A stretch of 64,000 nt of DNA from Psychrobacter sp. UBA3480 (GCF_002377945.1 NZ_DFQV01000033.1:62001-126000), one strand, 5' to 3'. Positions 17,815-26,591 are shown, numbered from the stretch's first letter. Notes: generated from the sequence alone by a model not told the origin. Translations and numbers: made by a program.

Positions 17815-20800
17815 ATCATAAGCTAAGAAGGCTTAAAAAGAAGGTTAGAGGAGTAATTGCGAATAACAATAATACTCCTTCTTTTTCAGGAAAAAACTCA
17901 TATACGTTTTCTAGAGGTTTTAAGCTGCAACGCTCAGTTGACATCGAACTCTCTATAATAGACATTTTGGAAGAAGCTAGAGCCACATTGGATAGTAATA
18001 CTTATCTAGACTTTGTAGTATGGACAAAAAGATCTATAGACTATCAGTTACGTCGGTATCCAAGACCTTATGGAGTATTTAAACAGAATGAAAAAAGACT
18101 TAAGAGTAGGAAGCTCTTAAATATAGGTCTATCGATTAAGATGATAGATGCTAACAGAAAAATAATATGTGAGTTCATTACTCTAAAGAAAGAAATATAC
18201 AAGTGCCTACTAGAGAACAACATAGATGCATTGTTAAAGAATTTAGATCTTATGGACGAAAGATGTAACGAGAGCCTTTGGTCTATATCGCTTAGATTAA
18301 CAATCTATCAGTTGTATTTTGGTCTAGAGAAACAAAAAAGGTATTTGAGTGAAATAAGAGGTCGATCTAGTTCTGGATTACAACCCTTTATTATACACAG
18401 GTTGAGTACAAAAAATGAGCAAGGAACAGATGTTAATAGGTTTAGAGCGTCTTTGGATAAACATTTTGATGATAATAGCAATCTAATTGATTCTAGTTTA
18501 AGAAACTATTTATCTTATAAGTTAAATTCAGAAACTATAAGCGAAAAGTATAATCTAAATGAAATATTATACTATGAGATGAAGTTCAATATTGTTGATC
18601 AGTTTGAAACCATAAGTACTACACTTAGAAGAAACCTTATATCGAGATCGTTACCATTCACATATTTTTTGACAGAGAAAGAAATTAACACTATTGAAGA
18701 ATTAGTACTTAAAGACTACGACAAAAATATTCTACCTCATATCTTCAGTAAAGTTTTTGACCAAAAACAGGATATTAATAAAGATAAAATAAATATCTTG
18801 AGCCAAGTTAGTGAGCTCCTACAAGACTTATTACTATTTAACAAGAACTATGAACTGAGCTTAAATACTCTTAGTCAATTATGTGAACTCCTATCAAAGA
18901 ATGATAGTTTTTACTATCTAAAGAGTTTGGTATTATTTTTTGAAGCTTTTGACAATAGTTATATTATTCCTATACAAAACTATCAAAACTCTCAAGGTGA
19001 TAAGCAATTCACTCATTATATTCATAATTCTGATAGGGTTACAAACCTTTATGATCGATTATTCAATTTAGTTAGTTCTACATTACCTAATCAAGATAAT
19101 ATTGATGATGATTTTCAAAATTTATTTAGCTTATTAAAGCTTAAATATGATTTTACAAAAGAGATAACTTTTAATAAAGTAGATTTTTTAAGTAAGTTCA
19201 TACTTGACGAGGAGTTTGAAGATAGGTTAATCACGTTCATACTTGATAACCCTTTTGATGTAGCAAATAACTTTTCTAGTTTAGGAATTAACTTAATACC
19301 TGTTCTAATTGTACTTCATAAGTATAATTCCATTTTGTTTTCTGATGATCTTCAAAGCGAAATATCATATATTCTTAATACTCAACTTGAATTATTAGAT
19401 ATTAATGCTCCTTCTGAAATTGACATTTCGTCCATCGAGTCTAGCAAAGAACAGTTCATTTATTTCTTCTCTCAAGTATGTGTATACAATATATTAGATA
19501 ACTGTGATAGCTTCGAAAGCTCTAAAGATTTAAGTGAAGAACGTAGAAGGATATTAAGTAATCTTATCAAAATAGATCCTGAAAATTCGGAAGATTATCA
19601 TCAAGAAATACTCACGATTACTTCAGAGTTAAAAGTCAAATCAGGTATAGAGTTTTTAGATGGTAGTCGTATCCATGTAGATGAAGAAGCGCTTAAGAAT
19701 TTAATTATTGATGACTATCAAAGTAGTTTTATAAGGTATAAAAACCTTGTAGAAGCTGGAATTGGTGTTTCAGAAGATTTTAACGAAGTGATAGATGCTT
19801 TTTTGGAGAGTAAAGATAATACTAAGATTCAAAGTTTATTAGACACACCTAACAATGAAGCTGATAACCTGCTACTTGAAATTATCGATGATATGAAGAA
19901 CTTGTTCCTACATCATCCAAAGTTTGGTTTGGATGGGTTTTTAAGTTTAAGAATAAGACATAACTCAATTGTTGGTTTCGTAAGGGCTGCTCCCGAAAAA
20001 TGTCATTTAGTAACAAATCAGCCATCTAAAGATGAAGATTATAAATTAAATGAATTTTGGATGTCAAAGACACCTGAAAGGTATCATAGCGATATAAATA
20101 AAGTATTGAGACAGTTTACAGATGACCTCGACACCTACTTAGAGGATATAAAAAGCAAGTATATTCAGATCGAAAGTAGTAAATATCCTGAGGGTCTTCT
20201 GAAGTTAAATATTGAGAAAACAACTCTCGTTTTCTTTCGTCTTTTGGTACAAAACTATAATCTAGAAGAGTTTGTAGTTTCATGTTTAAACTCATTTTGG
20301 GATATTTTAGATCCATCTTTAGAAAGTATTAGAAAGAAATTTCAGAATGAGTTTTCTGTTAAAGTTTCTGATATTCATCACAAGTTAGCTAGTAATCTTA
20401 ATGATATCTTTACAGTATCAGATAAAGAGTACTATGAGTCGATAAGTCGTTTCGTCAATGATTCAAACAGAATGTCTTCTGAAAATCTGAAGAAGGCATC
20501 TGATTGGTTCTTTAAACATAGACTGACATCTAGACCTTTCTTTAAGATAGAAGAATGGTTGGACATCGCTATTGAGGCAGCTAAAGCTAGACACTCTTCT
20601 ACTCAAATAGTGTGTAATATCGTTGTGGAAAACGATATGGAAATATTGATCACAAATCTACTTTCTTTAGCAGATATTATCCAAATAATTATTGGTAATA
20701 TTAACGATCATGTACATATGTCTGTAGTAACTTTAGATATTGAAGTTAAATTAGATCATCATAACAAGTTAATTAATTATAGATTTAGGAACAAAGTAGT

Positions 20801-21032
20801 ATATGGGATGGAGGCTAAGAATAAGATAATACTTAGTGAAATTAGAGAAAATATAAAGCAGCATAAATATCTTGATAAGATAGCATCTGAGGGTAATTCA
20901 GGTCTGTACAAAATTGCAGCAATGGTTTTAGACAAAGATACTGACGGAGCTATAGAGTTTGGCTATGAGAACAATTATTTTATACTAGATTTACAGCAAC
21001 GGTTCAATCCTAACAGCGGGTATAAATTATGA
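17805..21032 (+). CDS. dtcA: Divergent sensor histidine kinase, DtcA-like (Detocs)
   Basis: 1075 residues, no membrane segment. The C-terminal ~230 residues look like a degenerate histidine-kinase core. A DIHHKLASNL segment with His858 and His859 could be the phosphorylated helix, IIGNINDHVH at 962-971 matches an N-box, and SEGNSGLYKI at 1028-1037 matches the G-box of GHKL ATPases. The canonical DxGxG box is not obvious. The N-terminal ~800 residues are helical and unrecognised, presumably the infection-sensing part. The call rests mainly on the operon: the gene overlaps a stand-alone receiver by 4 nt (ATGA), followed by a receiver-phosphorylase fusion, which is the DtcA-DtcB-DtcC order of Detocs. 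In that system DtcA autophosphorylates on infection and passes phosphate to the receivers. Identification by architecture, not by alignment. Confidence 0.75.
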   Translation: MSIDHKLRRLKKKVRGVIANNNNTPSFSGKNSYTFSRGFKLQRSVDIELSIIDILEEARATLDSNTYLDFVVWTKRSIDYQLRRYPRPYGVFKQNEKRLKSRKLLNIGLSIKMIDANRKIICEFITLKKEIYKCLLENNIDALLKNLDLMDERCNESLWSISLRLTIYQLYFGLEKQKRYLSEIRGRSSSGLQPFIIHRLSTKNEQGTDVNRFRASLDKHFDDNSNLIDSSLRNYLSYKLNSETISEKYNLNEILYYEMKFNIVDQFETISTTLRRNLISRSLPFTYFLTEKEINTIEELVLKDYDKNILPHIFSKVFDQKQDINKDKINILSQVSELLQDLLLFNKNYELSLNTLSQLCELLSKNDSFYYLKSLVLFFEAFDNSYIIPIQNYQNSQGDKQFTHYIHNSDRVTNLYDRLFNLVSSTLPNQDNIDDDFQNLFSLLKLKYDFTKEITFNKVDFLSKFILDEEFEDRLITFILDNPFDVANNFSSLGINLIPVLIVLHKYNSILFSDDLQSEISYILNTQLELLDINAPSEIDISSIESSKEQFIYFFSQVCVYNILDNCDSFESSKDLSEERRRILSNLIKIDPENSEDYHQEILTITSELKVKSGIEFLDGSRIHVDEEALKNLIIDDYQSSFIRYKNLVEAGIGVSEDFNEVIDAFLESKDNTKIQSLLDTPNNEADNLLLEIIDDMKNLFLHHPKFGLDGFLSLRIRHNSIVGFVRAAPEKCHLVTNQPSKDEDYKLNEFWMSKTPERYHSDINKVLRQFTDDLDTYLEDIKSKYIQIESSKYPEGLLKLNIEKTTLVFFRLLVQNYNLEEFVVSCLNSFWDILDPSLESIRKKFQNEFSVKVSDIHHKLASNLNDIFTVSDKEYYESISRFVNDSNRMSSENLKKASDWFFKHRLTSRPFFKIEEWLDIAIEAAKARHSSTQIVCNIVVENDMEILITNLLSLADIIQIIIGNINDHVHMSVVTLDIEVKLDHHNKLINYRFRNKVVYGMEAKNKIILSEIRENIKQHKYLDKIASEGNSGLYKIAAMVLDKDTDGAIEFGYENNYFILDLQQRFNPNSGYKL

Positions 21033-21505
21033 GAATCCTAGTTGTTGAAGATGAGTTGTCAAAAAAGGAAAATATCATAAGCTTAGTTAATGAGAACTTT
21101 CCAAAGTCAACTCTGCTAGAAGCGCATTCAGTAAAATCAGCCAAAATTCTATTAAAGAATAAAGAAGGTTTTGATTGTATTATTCTTGATATGTCATTAC
21201 CAACTTTTGATATTGGTAGGAATGAGTTTGGTGGTAGACCTCAAGGCTTTGGAGGTAAGGAGGTTATTCGTCAGCTTTTTAGGGATAACAGATGTATACC
21301 AATTGTTGTAGTCACTGCTTATGATTTCTTCAGTAACCTGGAAGCGTCTGACGAAAGTATGTCATTAGATGAGCTAAAAAAACAGTTAAATAAGTACTCC
21401 TCAAAATTGACAATTAGTGTTATTAAATATAGCGGTCTAATAGATGACTGGAAAGAAAAATTAATAGAGTTTTTACAGGAAGTAGATGAAAATATTAATA
21501 GTTGA
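21029..21505 (+). CDS. dtcB: Stand-alone response-regulator receiver, DtcB-like
   Basis: 158 residues forming a single CheY-type receiver with no output domain. Acidic pocket Glu7/Asp8, phospho-acceptor Asp54 in IILDMSLP, switch Thr96 in VVVTAYD and conserved Lys133 in VIKYS are all present. A ~20-residue insertion after the acceptor loop contains a Gly-rich stretch. In Detocs the equivalent protein competes for phosphate from the kinase and prevents accidental effector activation. Start ATG overlaps the kinase stop by 4 nt; its own end overlaps the next gene by 20 nt, so production of the three proteins is likely coupled. Confidence 0.85.
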   Translation: MRILVVEDELSKKENIISLVNENFPKSTLLEAHSVKSAKILLKNKEGFDCIILDMSLPTFDIGRNEFGGRPQGFGGKEVIRQLFRDNRCIPIVVVTAYDFFSNLEASDESMSLDELKKQLNKYSSKLTISVIKYSGLIDDWKEKLIEFLQEVDENINS

Positions 21506-22712
21506 TGATAGTGGTGAAAAGACTCGATCGATCTGTAGCGTCATTCAGGGAAAGTATGATGAGAGTGAGGTAACGATTGATAGCGTACTGACTATCATAG
21601 AGGCAAAAAAGAAGTTAAAAGACAAAAATGTATTATATGATTTGATGATATTAGATCTAAACCTGCCATTGAATTTTGATTCCACCCCAGATTTAGACAC
21701 AACACTAAAGTTTGTTAAAGAGATTAATAATCAAGATAACATCTATAATTTACCTAGGGTAAGTATTGGACTTACCGCTTATGACGAATTAGAGATTGTG
21801 GCTAAGCAACAGTTTCAAAGATGTGCATGGACTATTATAAAATACAGTGATACCGAAGATTCTTGGAAGCAGACCTTGTCAGATATTTTGTCCTATACAG
21901 AGTATCTTAAACCTATTAATACGGTTGATGTTTGTATAGTAACAGCTCTATACGATCCAGAAGCCACCACTTTTATGAAGTATATTGACTGGGAATGGAG
22001 TCAGCAGACACCTTTAGGAAGTAGACTATTTGGGTATAAAGGTTGCTTTACTGATAAGGAAGGTCACAAAAGAGATGTTGTTTTATGTGCTGTTTCAGAA
22101 AAGGGAATGGTACATACTTCTATCACTACAACTAAACTAATTCAGCTTTTCAGTCCCAAGCTTATGGTGATGGCTGGCATTTGTGCAGGTATAAAAGATC
22201 AAAGCCAATACGGAGATATAGTGATTGCTCAGTCGGCATGGAACTACAATGAAGGAAAAACAGAAAGAATTAATGGGAATATACGTTTTCATCCTTCTCC
22301 TCTACACTCAAATATTAAAAGAGTTTTAAGTGATAACTTGCAAGCTTTCATAAATAATTGTATGAAAAGTATAAATCAAATAAATACTGAGTTTGATGAT
22401 AAAGATGTTATTAACAGTGCCCTCAAGATTAGTAAAGGAGGAATAGCTACTGGAAGCGCGGTACTGAATGACGGGCAGACTATCTTAGAAACATATCAAA
22501 AAAATAAGAGACTAAAAGGCATAGATATGGAAGTCTCAGCTTTCTATGTCTCTTGCGAAGCAGCTGATTACAACAACTTAGACTTCTTCGCTGTAAAATC
22601 AATATCTGATTTTGGTGATGGTGAAAAAAATGACTATTATCAAGAATATGCTTCTTTTACAAGTGCCAAATTTATCGAAAAATATATTAAAGAGAACCAT
22701 AGTTTTGTCTAA
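21486..22712 (+). CDS. dtcC: Receiver domain fused to nucleoside phosphorylase, DtcC-like ATP nucleosidase effector
   Basis: 408 residues. Residues 1-~130 are a receiver with Asp7/Asp8, acceptor Asp57 (MILDLNLP), Thr in GLTAYD and Lys in IIKYS. Residues ~145-405 are a PNP/UDP (MTAN-type) phosphorylase domain: VCIVTALYDPEA at its start, MAGICAGI plus GDIVIAQ in the nucleoside-binding region, IDMEVSAF with Glu349, and KSISDFGD with catalytic Asp375. In Detocs and related CBASS effectors this domain cleaves ATP into adenine and ribose-5'-triphosphate, killing or arresting the infected cell when the receiver is phosphorylated. Both halves retain their key residues, so it looks functional. ATP rather than another nucleoside as substrate is inferred from the system. 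Confidence 0.85.
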   Translation: MKILIVDDSGEKTRSICSVIQGKYDESEVTIDSVLTIIEAKKKLKDKNVLYDLMILDLNLPLNFDSTPDLDTTLKFVKEINNQDNIYNLPRVSIGLTAYDELEIVAKQQFQRCAWTIIKYSDTEDSWKQTLSDILSYTEYLKPINTVDVCIVTALYDPEATTFMKYIDWEWSQQTPLGSRLFGYKGCFTDKEGHKRDVVLCAVSEKGMVHTSITTTKLIQLFSPKLMVMAGICAGIKDQSQYGDIVIAQSAWNYNEGKTERINGNIRFHPSPLHSNIKRVLSDNLQAFINNCMKSINQINTEFDDKDVINSALKISKGGIATGSAVLNDGQTILETYQKNKRLKGIDMEVSAFYVSCEAADYNNLDFFAVKSISDFGDGEKNDYYQEYASFTSAKFIEKYIKENHSFV

Positions 22713-22783
22713 ACTCTGTTTTCACTATTGAGATCTGTGGCTACATAAAAAACTCTCATGATCCAGTGGATATGGTGCCTATT

Positions 22784-23770
22784 TTAATTTAACTCTAAGT
22801 CCAGTGTCTTTTGAAGCCAGAAGGGATAGTTTAGATGTGGAGAGTATACAAACCGTTTAGTAACCCCAAACTTCTTACATATTCCTATAAAGCTTATAGG
22901 CCAGTCTTTCATTATATAGTATGAAAATATAACACCAATTTTTCTTATGTTAATAGATAGGTGTTCAGGTTCTGAGTGACGTGATACTTTCATTCTACTT
23001 TCAATATACTTAGAATCGAAGCCATGTTCATTAGCAATATATTCAAACATATCTATCCCTTTTTTACTGCATAAAACGAATGACATAACTCGTCTGAGAC
23101 CTTCATAGTATATGTGTGAGTAGTTGAAAGTTAAGTTACCTATACTACCGTGCCCTTCGACTAACAACTTGAAGTGTAGTTTATTGGCTTCAAGTTCATA
23201 ATGACTAGGCTTTATTCGTGGTGCTTCTCTTAAATCAAAAGAACACTGATTACACTTCAAGTAATCTAGTGGCTCGAAAAGTGTGCTATCAGTCTTATTG
23301 TAGCGAACTAAGTCTATTGGATAACTACAGTTGGTACAGCTATCCAAAAAGCATATTTCATGAATGTGGCAAGCTGTAAGAAATCCTAAGCGCCAATATG
23401 TTCTAAAGTAGGGTACTCTATCTGAAGCAATACAATCTGGACAGTACTGTAGACTGTTTTTCTGTCCTCTTTGATGAACACCAATCTGTAGTAACCACTT
23501 AACTTGCTTAGACTTGTTTAAATGAGGATAAAAGTGTTCGTATTTTGAAGGTAGCAAGTTTTTTAGTAAGTCTTCTTCTTTTATTTCAATAGCATTCAGA
23601 AATGATTGAACACTTTTCTTAGAGAGTTGGACATCAATATCTGACTTCCAAATATCAGTATTTTGAAAAATTATAGTGGATAACTGTGATGGCTTCATGT
23701 TGAAAAATAGTGCGTTACGAACCAACCAAGACCTTATAAGCTCATCCTTGCATATTGGAAGCAATTGCAA
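22784..23770 (-). CDS. tniQ: TniQ-family transposition target protein
   Basis: 328 residues with the zinc-finger layout of TniQ/TnsD-like proteins: CPDC at 110-113 with Cys134/His135/His137, then CTNC at 145-148 and CNQC at 173-176, after an N-terminal segment (LIRSWLVRNA) typical of the family. TniQ acts with the TniA transposase and TniB ATPase to choose or license the target in Tn5053/Tn402- and Tn7-like transposons. It lies 34 nt downstream of a truncated tniB on the same strand; no tniA is present, so it is probably a remnant although its own frame is intact. It converges on the Detocs-like operon. Confidence 0.85.
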   Translation of the reverse strand: MQLLPICKDELIRSWLVRNALFFNMKPSQLSTIIFQNTDIWKSDIDVQLSKKSVQSFLNAIEIKEEDLLKNLLPSKYEHFYPHLNKSKQVKWLLQIGVHQRGQKNSLQYCPDCIASDRVPYFRTYWRLGFLTACHIHEICFLDSCTNCSYPIDLVRYNKTDSTLFEPLDYLKCNQCSFDLREAPRIKPSHYELEANKLHFKLLVEGHGSIGNLTFNYSHIYYEGLRRVMSFVLCSKKGIDMFEYIANEHGFDSKYIESRMKVSRHSEPEHLSINIRKIGVIFSYYIMKDWPISFIGICKKFGVTKRFVYSPHLNYPFWLQKTLDLELN

Positions 23771-23804
23771 CTTATAAGATAGTTCTAGACCCTGATACTT
23801 TTTT

Positions 23805-24230
23805 TCACCTTAGTCGGTTCAGCAGGTTACGTCTGCTTGAAGGCGGCAATAGTTTTAATGACTCAAATGTATCCTGATTAATAGAAGGTTCATCATTCCT
23901 AATAGAAAATATAGCCAGCTGCCTTAGTACTTGGAATGCCTCACCAATCAGACCCTCACTTAAATAGTGAATCTGATCAAGGTATGGCTTTTTATAAAGG
24001 TAGGAAGCTTCTGGTAGAATTAAGCTTTGTTCGATAGATGCAATGAGTCGAGCAAAGTCTTTCTTATTGGCAGATGTATTTATTTTCCAGCGTTGTAGTA
24101 CTTCTACTTGAAAGCGATTAGCCAATTGACTATCCACTTGTATAGCATGAAAATCATCTTCGATACCAGCACCTACAATTGGGATCTGAAGCTTACTATT
24201 CTGCCTACTTCTTCGAAATATTAAAACAAA
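23805..24230 (-). pseudogene. tniB: 5'-truncated tniB (AAA ATPase of a Tn5053/Tn7-like transposon)
   Basis: About 140 residues of open frame, bounded upstream by a stop at 24231-24233; a GTG at 24135-24137 would start a 110-residue piece. QIPIVGAG followed by DSQLANRF and VEVLQRWK is characteristic of the C-terminal half of TniB (late AAA+ core and lid), but the Walker A and B regions are missing, so the product cannot be an ATPase. Similarity to TniB begins before the GTG, which shows that the 5' part has been lost. The pair tniB'-tniQ marks a decayed transposon end inside the island. Confidence 0.8.
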
Positions 24231-24504
24231 TTATGAATAAGCCGCTCCACATTCTCACTCTTACGCACATATGCAATAAGTTTTTGTCCATCAGTATTTG
24301 ATTGATTTTTTTTGAATTTTTATATCTTCCATGATTTAAAATCCAAACAAGAGTTTTTAATTTATTGAATAAACAATAGCCTAATTTGTTAATGGTAACA
24401 ACACAGAAATAAAACATTTGCGACAGTTGTTGTCGCAAAGAATTTGATAGGCAATAAAAAACCAGACAACCCAAGTTATCTGGCAATAAATTATCTCCAA
24501 AAAC
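24231..24504. other. Gene-free segment with a perfect inverted repeat
   Basis: AT-rich DNA between the broken tniB and the integrase-linked genes. It holds a 9-bp inverted repeat, TTTGCGACA and TGTCGCAAA with a 5-nt spacer, at about 24418-24440. The outer sequence TGTCG is compatible with the TGT start of TniA-type transposon ends, but I could not find a partner copy. The terminator of the leftward operon lies at 24455-24483. Confidence 0.45.
24455..24483 (-). terminator. Rho-independent terminator of the integrase-side operon
   Basis: On the minus strand a stem (CCAGA..AAC with GTT..TCTGG, one mismatch, 4-nt loop) is followed by seven T residues, 22 nt after the last gene of the leftward operon. 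Confidence 0.75.
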
Positions 24505-24825
24505 CTATCTACCTACAATAAGCTGTCCACCAGAAAAGCTAATACACCCATCACAAAACCAAGAATTTAACCTCCTTGCATAAGGTACATCTGCTGGGAC
24601 ATCTAGTTGATAGGGACGACCACAGTACTCACAGTGTACGTCATCTAAATAAACCTGACATTTTGCAAGCGTAGCAAACAATTCATCAAACTCTATGTTG
24701 TGGTCGTAAAAAAGCAGTTCCAAATGCGCTATATAATTGCTGGGCGACACATAGGACCAATATTCATGGCACAAACGCTTTGCTGCATCCTCTAGAGCTG
24801 AATCAAAGACGAAGTTCAAACTCAT
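24505..24825 (-). CDS. Small protein with paired CxxC zinc-binding motifs
   Basis: 106 residues starting at ATG 24825, chosen because AAGGAG lies just upstream. Two CxxC pairs near the C-terminus (CEYC and CDGC about 30 residues apart) suggest a treble-clef or ribbon zinc finger; the rest is helical. It follows the 96-residue gene by 10 nt and belongs to the leftward operon behind the integrase. I do not recognise the family; such small zinc proteins are common beside integrases of satellite-like islands. Confidence 0.7.
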   Translation of the reverse strand: MSLNFVFDSALEDAAKRLCHEYWSYVSPSNYIAHLELLFYDHNIEFDELFATLAKCQVYLDDVHCEYCGRPYQLDVPADVPYARRLNSWFCDGCISFSGGQLIVGR

Positions 24826-24835
24826 AACATTCTCC

Positions 24836-25126
24836 TTAGTATTCATAGCCAGTTTGAGGTAGTAGCTCGTAAAGCTCACTCTGTAGCTGACTACACATAT
24901 CATCAACGACATAGTCAGGATTGACATCTAAGCGCGTCTGAACCCATATGCGCAGCGCCATATGATTATCAAAGCAGCTATCAATACTCAGGAACCTAGC
25001 CAAACCAGTACCCGACTGAATACAGAGCTCACAGATAAGGTAGTTAGCAATATTATCTGCACCATTACTGATATAGCCACTAGGTTTAAACGTCGCATGC
25101 AGCTTATCGTAATCAATCATTTTCAT
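24836..25126 (-). CDS. Small hypothetical protein downstream of integrase
   Basis: 96 residues from ATG 25126, which has AAGGGG about 7 nt before it; longer versions would run back into the integrase gene. It overlaps the integrase 3' end by 14 nt, so it is translationally linked. It contains one CxxC (CELC) and is otherwise unrecognised. Confidence 0.65.
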   Translation of the reverse strand: MKMIDYDKLHATFKPSGYISNGADNIANYLICELCIQSGTGLARFLSIDSCFDNHMALRIWVQTRLDVNPDYVVDDMCSQLQSELYELLPQTGYEY

Positions 25127-26324
25127 TGTGAGGCCCCTTATCGGTAGATACTTGAGCAATCTGACTGCGATTGACCAATGCTTCAAATGCACTACCATCC
25201 TGCCGAGTCATATTCGGTACGTAATGGCTATACGTGTTGAATAGCATCTTGGTCGTAGAGTGTCCCATTTGACTGGCAATCCATTCAGGACTTTCGCCAG
25301 CAGCTAACCATAGCGTCGCTGCAGTATGACGAGTCTGATAAGCATTGCGCTTTTTCAGACCTAAAATCTTAAGAGTAGGGTGCCAAACACGTTTATTCAC
25401 GTTGTTGTAATCAAGTGGCTCACCCGTATGCGCGCAAAACACATAGTCAGATCGCTTATAAGTGATGGCCTGCTGTTCCTTCAGAGCATCGTAGACCCAA
25501 GGTGACATTTGAATCGCACGGTAAGACTCCTGAGTCTTAGGAGGAACAATTTTGCCTTTAACATAAGCTTGTTTGATCACAATCTCACGTCGATTAAAGT
25601 CAATGTTCTCCCACGTTAACCCATCAATTTCACTCGTACGCATACCTGTAAAAAAACGTACCAGATAATAATTGCGATAGTCTGTTCTCACACCATTAAT
25701 AAACGTCCAAACCTCATTTAGTGTGAATGGTTGGATATCCGTTTTAGGTTGCTTGAGCGCATTGATATCGTAGTAAGGATTATCAAACTTATAGCGTTTA
25801 GCTGCTTCTTTTAGTATCATACCTAAAGGTACCATTATCGAATTGATGCGTGCCGCTGACAGATGTTTGTTAGCTTTTCCGTAAGTCACTTTGGCGAGGG
25901 ATGAACGGAAGGCTAATACATCTGTCTTTTTTATGAGATGAATGGGCTTAGTCCCAAACTTAGCAATCAAGTACATATCAATAATCTCCTTTATTTTGCG
26001 CTTGTAAGTATCACGCCATTCAATTTCTTTTTCAGAGAACCATAATTTTGCAAACTGTTCAAAAGAGGGCGTATCGGTACTAATGCATTCCTTGCGATCA
26101 TTTAACGCTACCATCTGTGCCGCTTTATCACTTTTTGGAAAGTACTTAGCGTAGTTGAACAGTCCTAAGATGATTTCTGCTTCCATCTTCTCGATCACTT
26201 TTTCAAGCTTCTTACGATTCGTTGGTGTGTCTGTTAGGTTTGTCGTCTCCCGACAGCGTATACCCATGTAATAAAAATCTACAAATAGCATATTGCTCCC
26301 TCTACGGGTTCTAATACTAGCCAT
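25113..26324 (-). CDS. int: Phage/island-type tyrosine integrase (DUF3596 arm-binding family)
   Basis: 403 residues. The N-terminus (MASIRTRRGSNMLFVDFYY) looks like the arm-site DNA-binding domain found in many tRNA-targeting integrases. A core-binding domain follows at ~100-190, then the catalytic domain: FFTGMR with Arg229, YQTRHTAA with Arg332 (Tyr instead of the first His, frequent in this subfamily), MGHSTTK, and the Tyr nucleophile in NTYSHY. A strong AAGGAGG precedes the ATG. It is the second gene of a leftward operon behind an excisionase-like gene and lies ~0.9 kb inside the 3' end of tRNA-Val, the expected target for such an enzyme. It probably integrates or excises the surrounding island. 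Confidence 0.93.
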   Translation of the reverse strand: MASIRTRRGSNMLFVDFYYMGIRCRETTNLTDTPTNRKKLEKVIEKMEAEIILGLFNYAKYFPKSDKAAQMVALNDRKECISTDTPSFEQFAKLWFSEKEIEWRDTYKRKIKEIIDMYLIAKFGTKPIHLIKKTDVLAFRSSLAKVTYGKANKHLSAARINSIMVPLGMILKEAAKRYKFDNPYYDINALKQPKTDIQPFTLNEVWTFINGVRTDYRNYYLVRFFTGMRTSEIDGLTWENIDFNRREIVIKQAYVKGKIVPPKTQESYRAIQMSPWVYDALKEQQAITYKRSDYVFCAHTGEPLDYNNVNKRVWHPTLKILGLKKRNAYQTRHTAATLWLAAGESPEWIASQMGHSTTKMLFNTYSHYVPNMTRQDGSAFEALVNRSQIAQVSTDKGPHNEND

Positions 26325-26335
26325 CCTATTCCTCC

Positions 26336-26551
26336 TTATTGTAGTGCCATGGCGTTGATGCTACCGGCGATGCCAGTGCGCATATCTTTTTCAATCTCTT
26401 CCCAAATGTACAAAATTTTACGACCACCGAACGGGCGTATATAATGAATACCCTCGATAAGCACGCTATCTTTGAGCTCATTACGAATAGTACGAGGGTT
26501 ATATTTGATGAGCTCAGAAAGCTCTTGGGTAGTTAGGTAGGTATGTGACAT
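26336..26551 (-). CDS. Excisionase-like helix-turn-helix protein
   Basis: 71 residues from ATG 26551, preferred because AAGGAA lies 7 nt upstream. The sequence YLTTQELSELIKYNPRTIRN is a winged-helix/MerR-like DNA-binding start typical of Xis/AlpA proteins, followed by a short basic tail. It ends 11 nt before the integrase, so int is translated from the same message. Probable recombination directionality factor and possibly regulator of int. Confidence 0.75.
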   Translation of the reverse strand: MSHTYLTTQELSELIKYNPRTIRNELKDSVLIEGIHYIRPFGGRKILYIWEEIEKDMRTGIAGSINAMALQ

Positions 26552-26591
26552 AATATGTTCCTTGTAAGCCAATTAAATAACTATGTTGTTT

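Noticed and set aside
24205..24486. 93-codon minus-strand frame upstream of broken tniB
   Set aside because: It crosses the 5' break of tniB in another frame and contains hairpins; composition looks non-coding.
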